The position numbers and the translations under genes are program-made. This document shows positions 40,777 to 41,826 of a DNA stretch of 41,826 nt, piece by piece (position 1 is the stretch's first letter; the number at the start of each line of letters is the position of its first letter). The stretch covers positions 1 to 41,826 of the forward strand of contig CAUQKI010000015.1 of NCBI GenBank assembly GCA_963518955.1. The letters run 5' to 3'. Origin of the DNA: JABCPE02 sp963518955 (GTDB lineage Bacteria; Bacteroidota; Bacteroidia; Flavobacteriales; Weeksellaceae). The notes beneath the pieces were generated by a model. The model saw nothing but the letters and a program-made list of their open reading frames with translations. It was not told the origin of the DNA and made no database searches.

Positions 40777-41826
40777 AAAAATTCACATTCTGAAATTAAA
40801 ATCGTTCCTAAAAACTGGGAAAAAAATTTAAAATCCAACATCAAAAAAGAATGGTATGGATATTATTTCTATTTCACTCCTGAACATCCAGAGGGCTATC
40901 TTGTAAAGTTCAGAGGGATGAACAGGATTAAAGACTTGGAGCAAAGACAGAAAATGACTCGCATTTTAATAAATAGCGAATTAGATTTGCTTTCCAAAGG
41001 ATATAATCCTATCACTAAACAATTTGAAGTAAATGAAGATTTTGTCACAGAAAAAACACCTTTTTTACAAGCATTAGAAATTGCCAGAAAAAAAATAAAA
41101 GTGGCAGAATCAACAATGACCAATATCGTGGATGTTATCAAGTTGGTCACAATGGCTGCTAACAAAACAGGAGTTTCTATACTTGAAATTGGAAAGGTCA
41201 AAAAAAGAGATATAAGACAAATTTTAGATGTTATATTAGAAAAAGGATATTCCAATGACAGATACAACAAAGTAAAAGCCGTGTTAGGAATATTATATAA
41301 CTACTTTGTTGATTTGGAAATATTTGAATATAACTATTGTCATTTTATAAAAAAATTACCTCATACACCTGCTCCAAGAGTTATTTTACGAAAAGATGAT
41401 AAAGAAAGATTTGAGGAATTAAAAACCACAAACTACAATTTATGGCGATTTTGTAAAATGTTCTATTATAGCGGATGTAGAATATCCGAATTTAGAGCTT
41501 TGAAAATAAAAGATATCAACCTTAAAAAACAAGAGTTTAAGATTTTTGAGAAAAAAGGGAAAAGATATCATGAGGTATTAAAGCCAATAAACATAAATGT
41601 ATATCATTTGTGGAAAGAAATATTAAGCGAGGGAAATGGCGATGATTTATTTCTATTTGGTAATGACCTATCTCCTGCCGAAGAATCCATAACAAAACAC
41701 GCTTTATCTCACAGATATAGAAGGTTGGTAGTTAAAAAACTGGATATAAAAGTAGATTTATACTCTCTTATTCACACTTATTTATATGATATTAACACAA
41801 TATACGGAAGATCAAAAGCTAAAGAC
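40777..41826 (+). pseudogene. Second tyrosine recombinase gene, 5' end disturbed, continues beyond the window
   Basis: The frame is open from 40777 to the window end (350 codons) but has no ATG, GTG or TTG in its first ~47 codons. The start reads SEIKIVPKNWEKNLK, as in Bacteroidota integrases of the phage_int_SAM type. The catalytic Arg is in YYSGCRISEFRALK. The second motif, normally YSLKHT, reads LYSLIHTYLYD, so the Lys/Arg there is replaced by Ile. One extra A in the A7 run at 40775-40781 would link it to an ATG at 40730. It is probably the integrase of an older element at the same tRNA, inactive if the Ile is real. Confidence 0.7.

Overview
The window looks like a chromosomal stretch of a low-GC member of the Bacteroidota, class Flavobacteriia, probably the Weeksellaceae (Chryseobacterium/Riemerella/Bergeyella-like). 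The pointers are the AT-rich sequence, promoters of the Bacteroidota form TTTG-N19-TAnnTTTG in front of three of the four tRNA genes, tRNA genes without an encoded CCA, families largely typical of this phylum (DUF5686, WbqC, DUF4832/DUF4874, copper ATPases with tandem metal-binding zinc ribbons), and the thrS-infC-rpmI-rplT order. The genus cannot be fixed from sequence alone.

Layout. 1-572: end of a repeat-rich surface-type protein. 658-7036 (-): secreted subtilase, then a tight group of class-II cyclic-nucleotide phosphodiesterase, WbqC-like protein, PrmA and a DUF5686 outer-membrane protein. 7148-10330 (+): periplasmic asparaginase, two small lipoproteins, SerRS. 10348-12036 (-): amino acid permease. 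12132-13573: tRNA-Arg, a shortened immunity-like gene, initiator tRNA-fMet and two small membrane proteins. 13724-16566 (+): TypA/BipA, an SPFH protein with a frameshifted 5' end and a coupled 53-residue membrane protein. 16585-19471 (-): membrane protein and CopA-type ATPase. 19609-20919 (-): a full-length relative of the shortened immunity-like gene and a frameshifted PoNi-type immunity gene. 21094-30304 (-): tRNA-Ser, fluoride channel, thioredoxin reductase, polyprenyl synthase, two exported proteins, AEC transporter, RlmN, nitroreductase, QueA and a UDG-family glycosylase. 30403-34491 (+): thrS-infC-rpmI-rplT and a PhnP-like hydrolase. 34559-34640: tRNA-Leu(CAA).

The accessory part is a compact integrative element of about 6.04 kb inserted into the 3' end of tRNA-Leu (34645-40683). 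A 16-bp piece of the tRNA 3' end is repeated at the far end (attL/attR), and a 19-bp repeat lies inside each end as candidate integrase arm sites. The element encodes a tyrosine integrase, a three-gene operon of unknown function (67, 92 and 195 residues), an excisionase-like HTH protein, a 53-residue protein, a phage/plasmid-type replication initiator with a C-terminal Cys4 motif, and a 108-residue protein read from a Bacteroidota promoter through a structured leader. No capsid, relaxase or recognised cargo gene is visible, so it resembles an integrated plasmid or phage satellite that replicates itself. Beyond attR lies a second, damaged integrase gene running off the window, which points to repeated integration at the same tRNA.

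Three reading frames (SPFH, PoNi, second integrase) break at A-homopolymers. Each would be restored by one base, so sequencing error and real slippage must be told apart before these genes are called dead.
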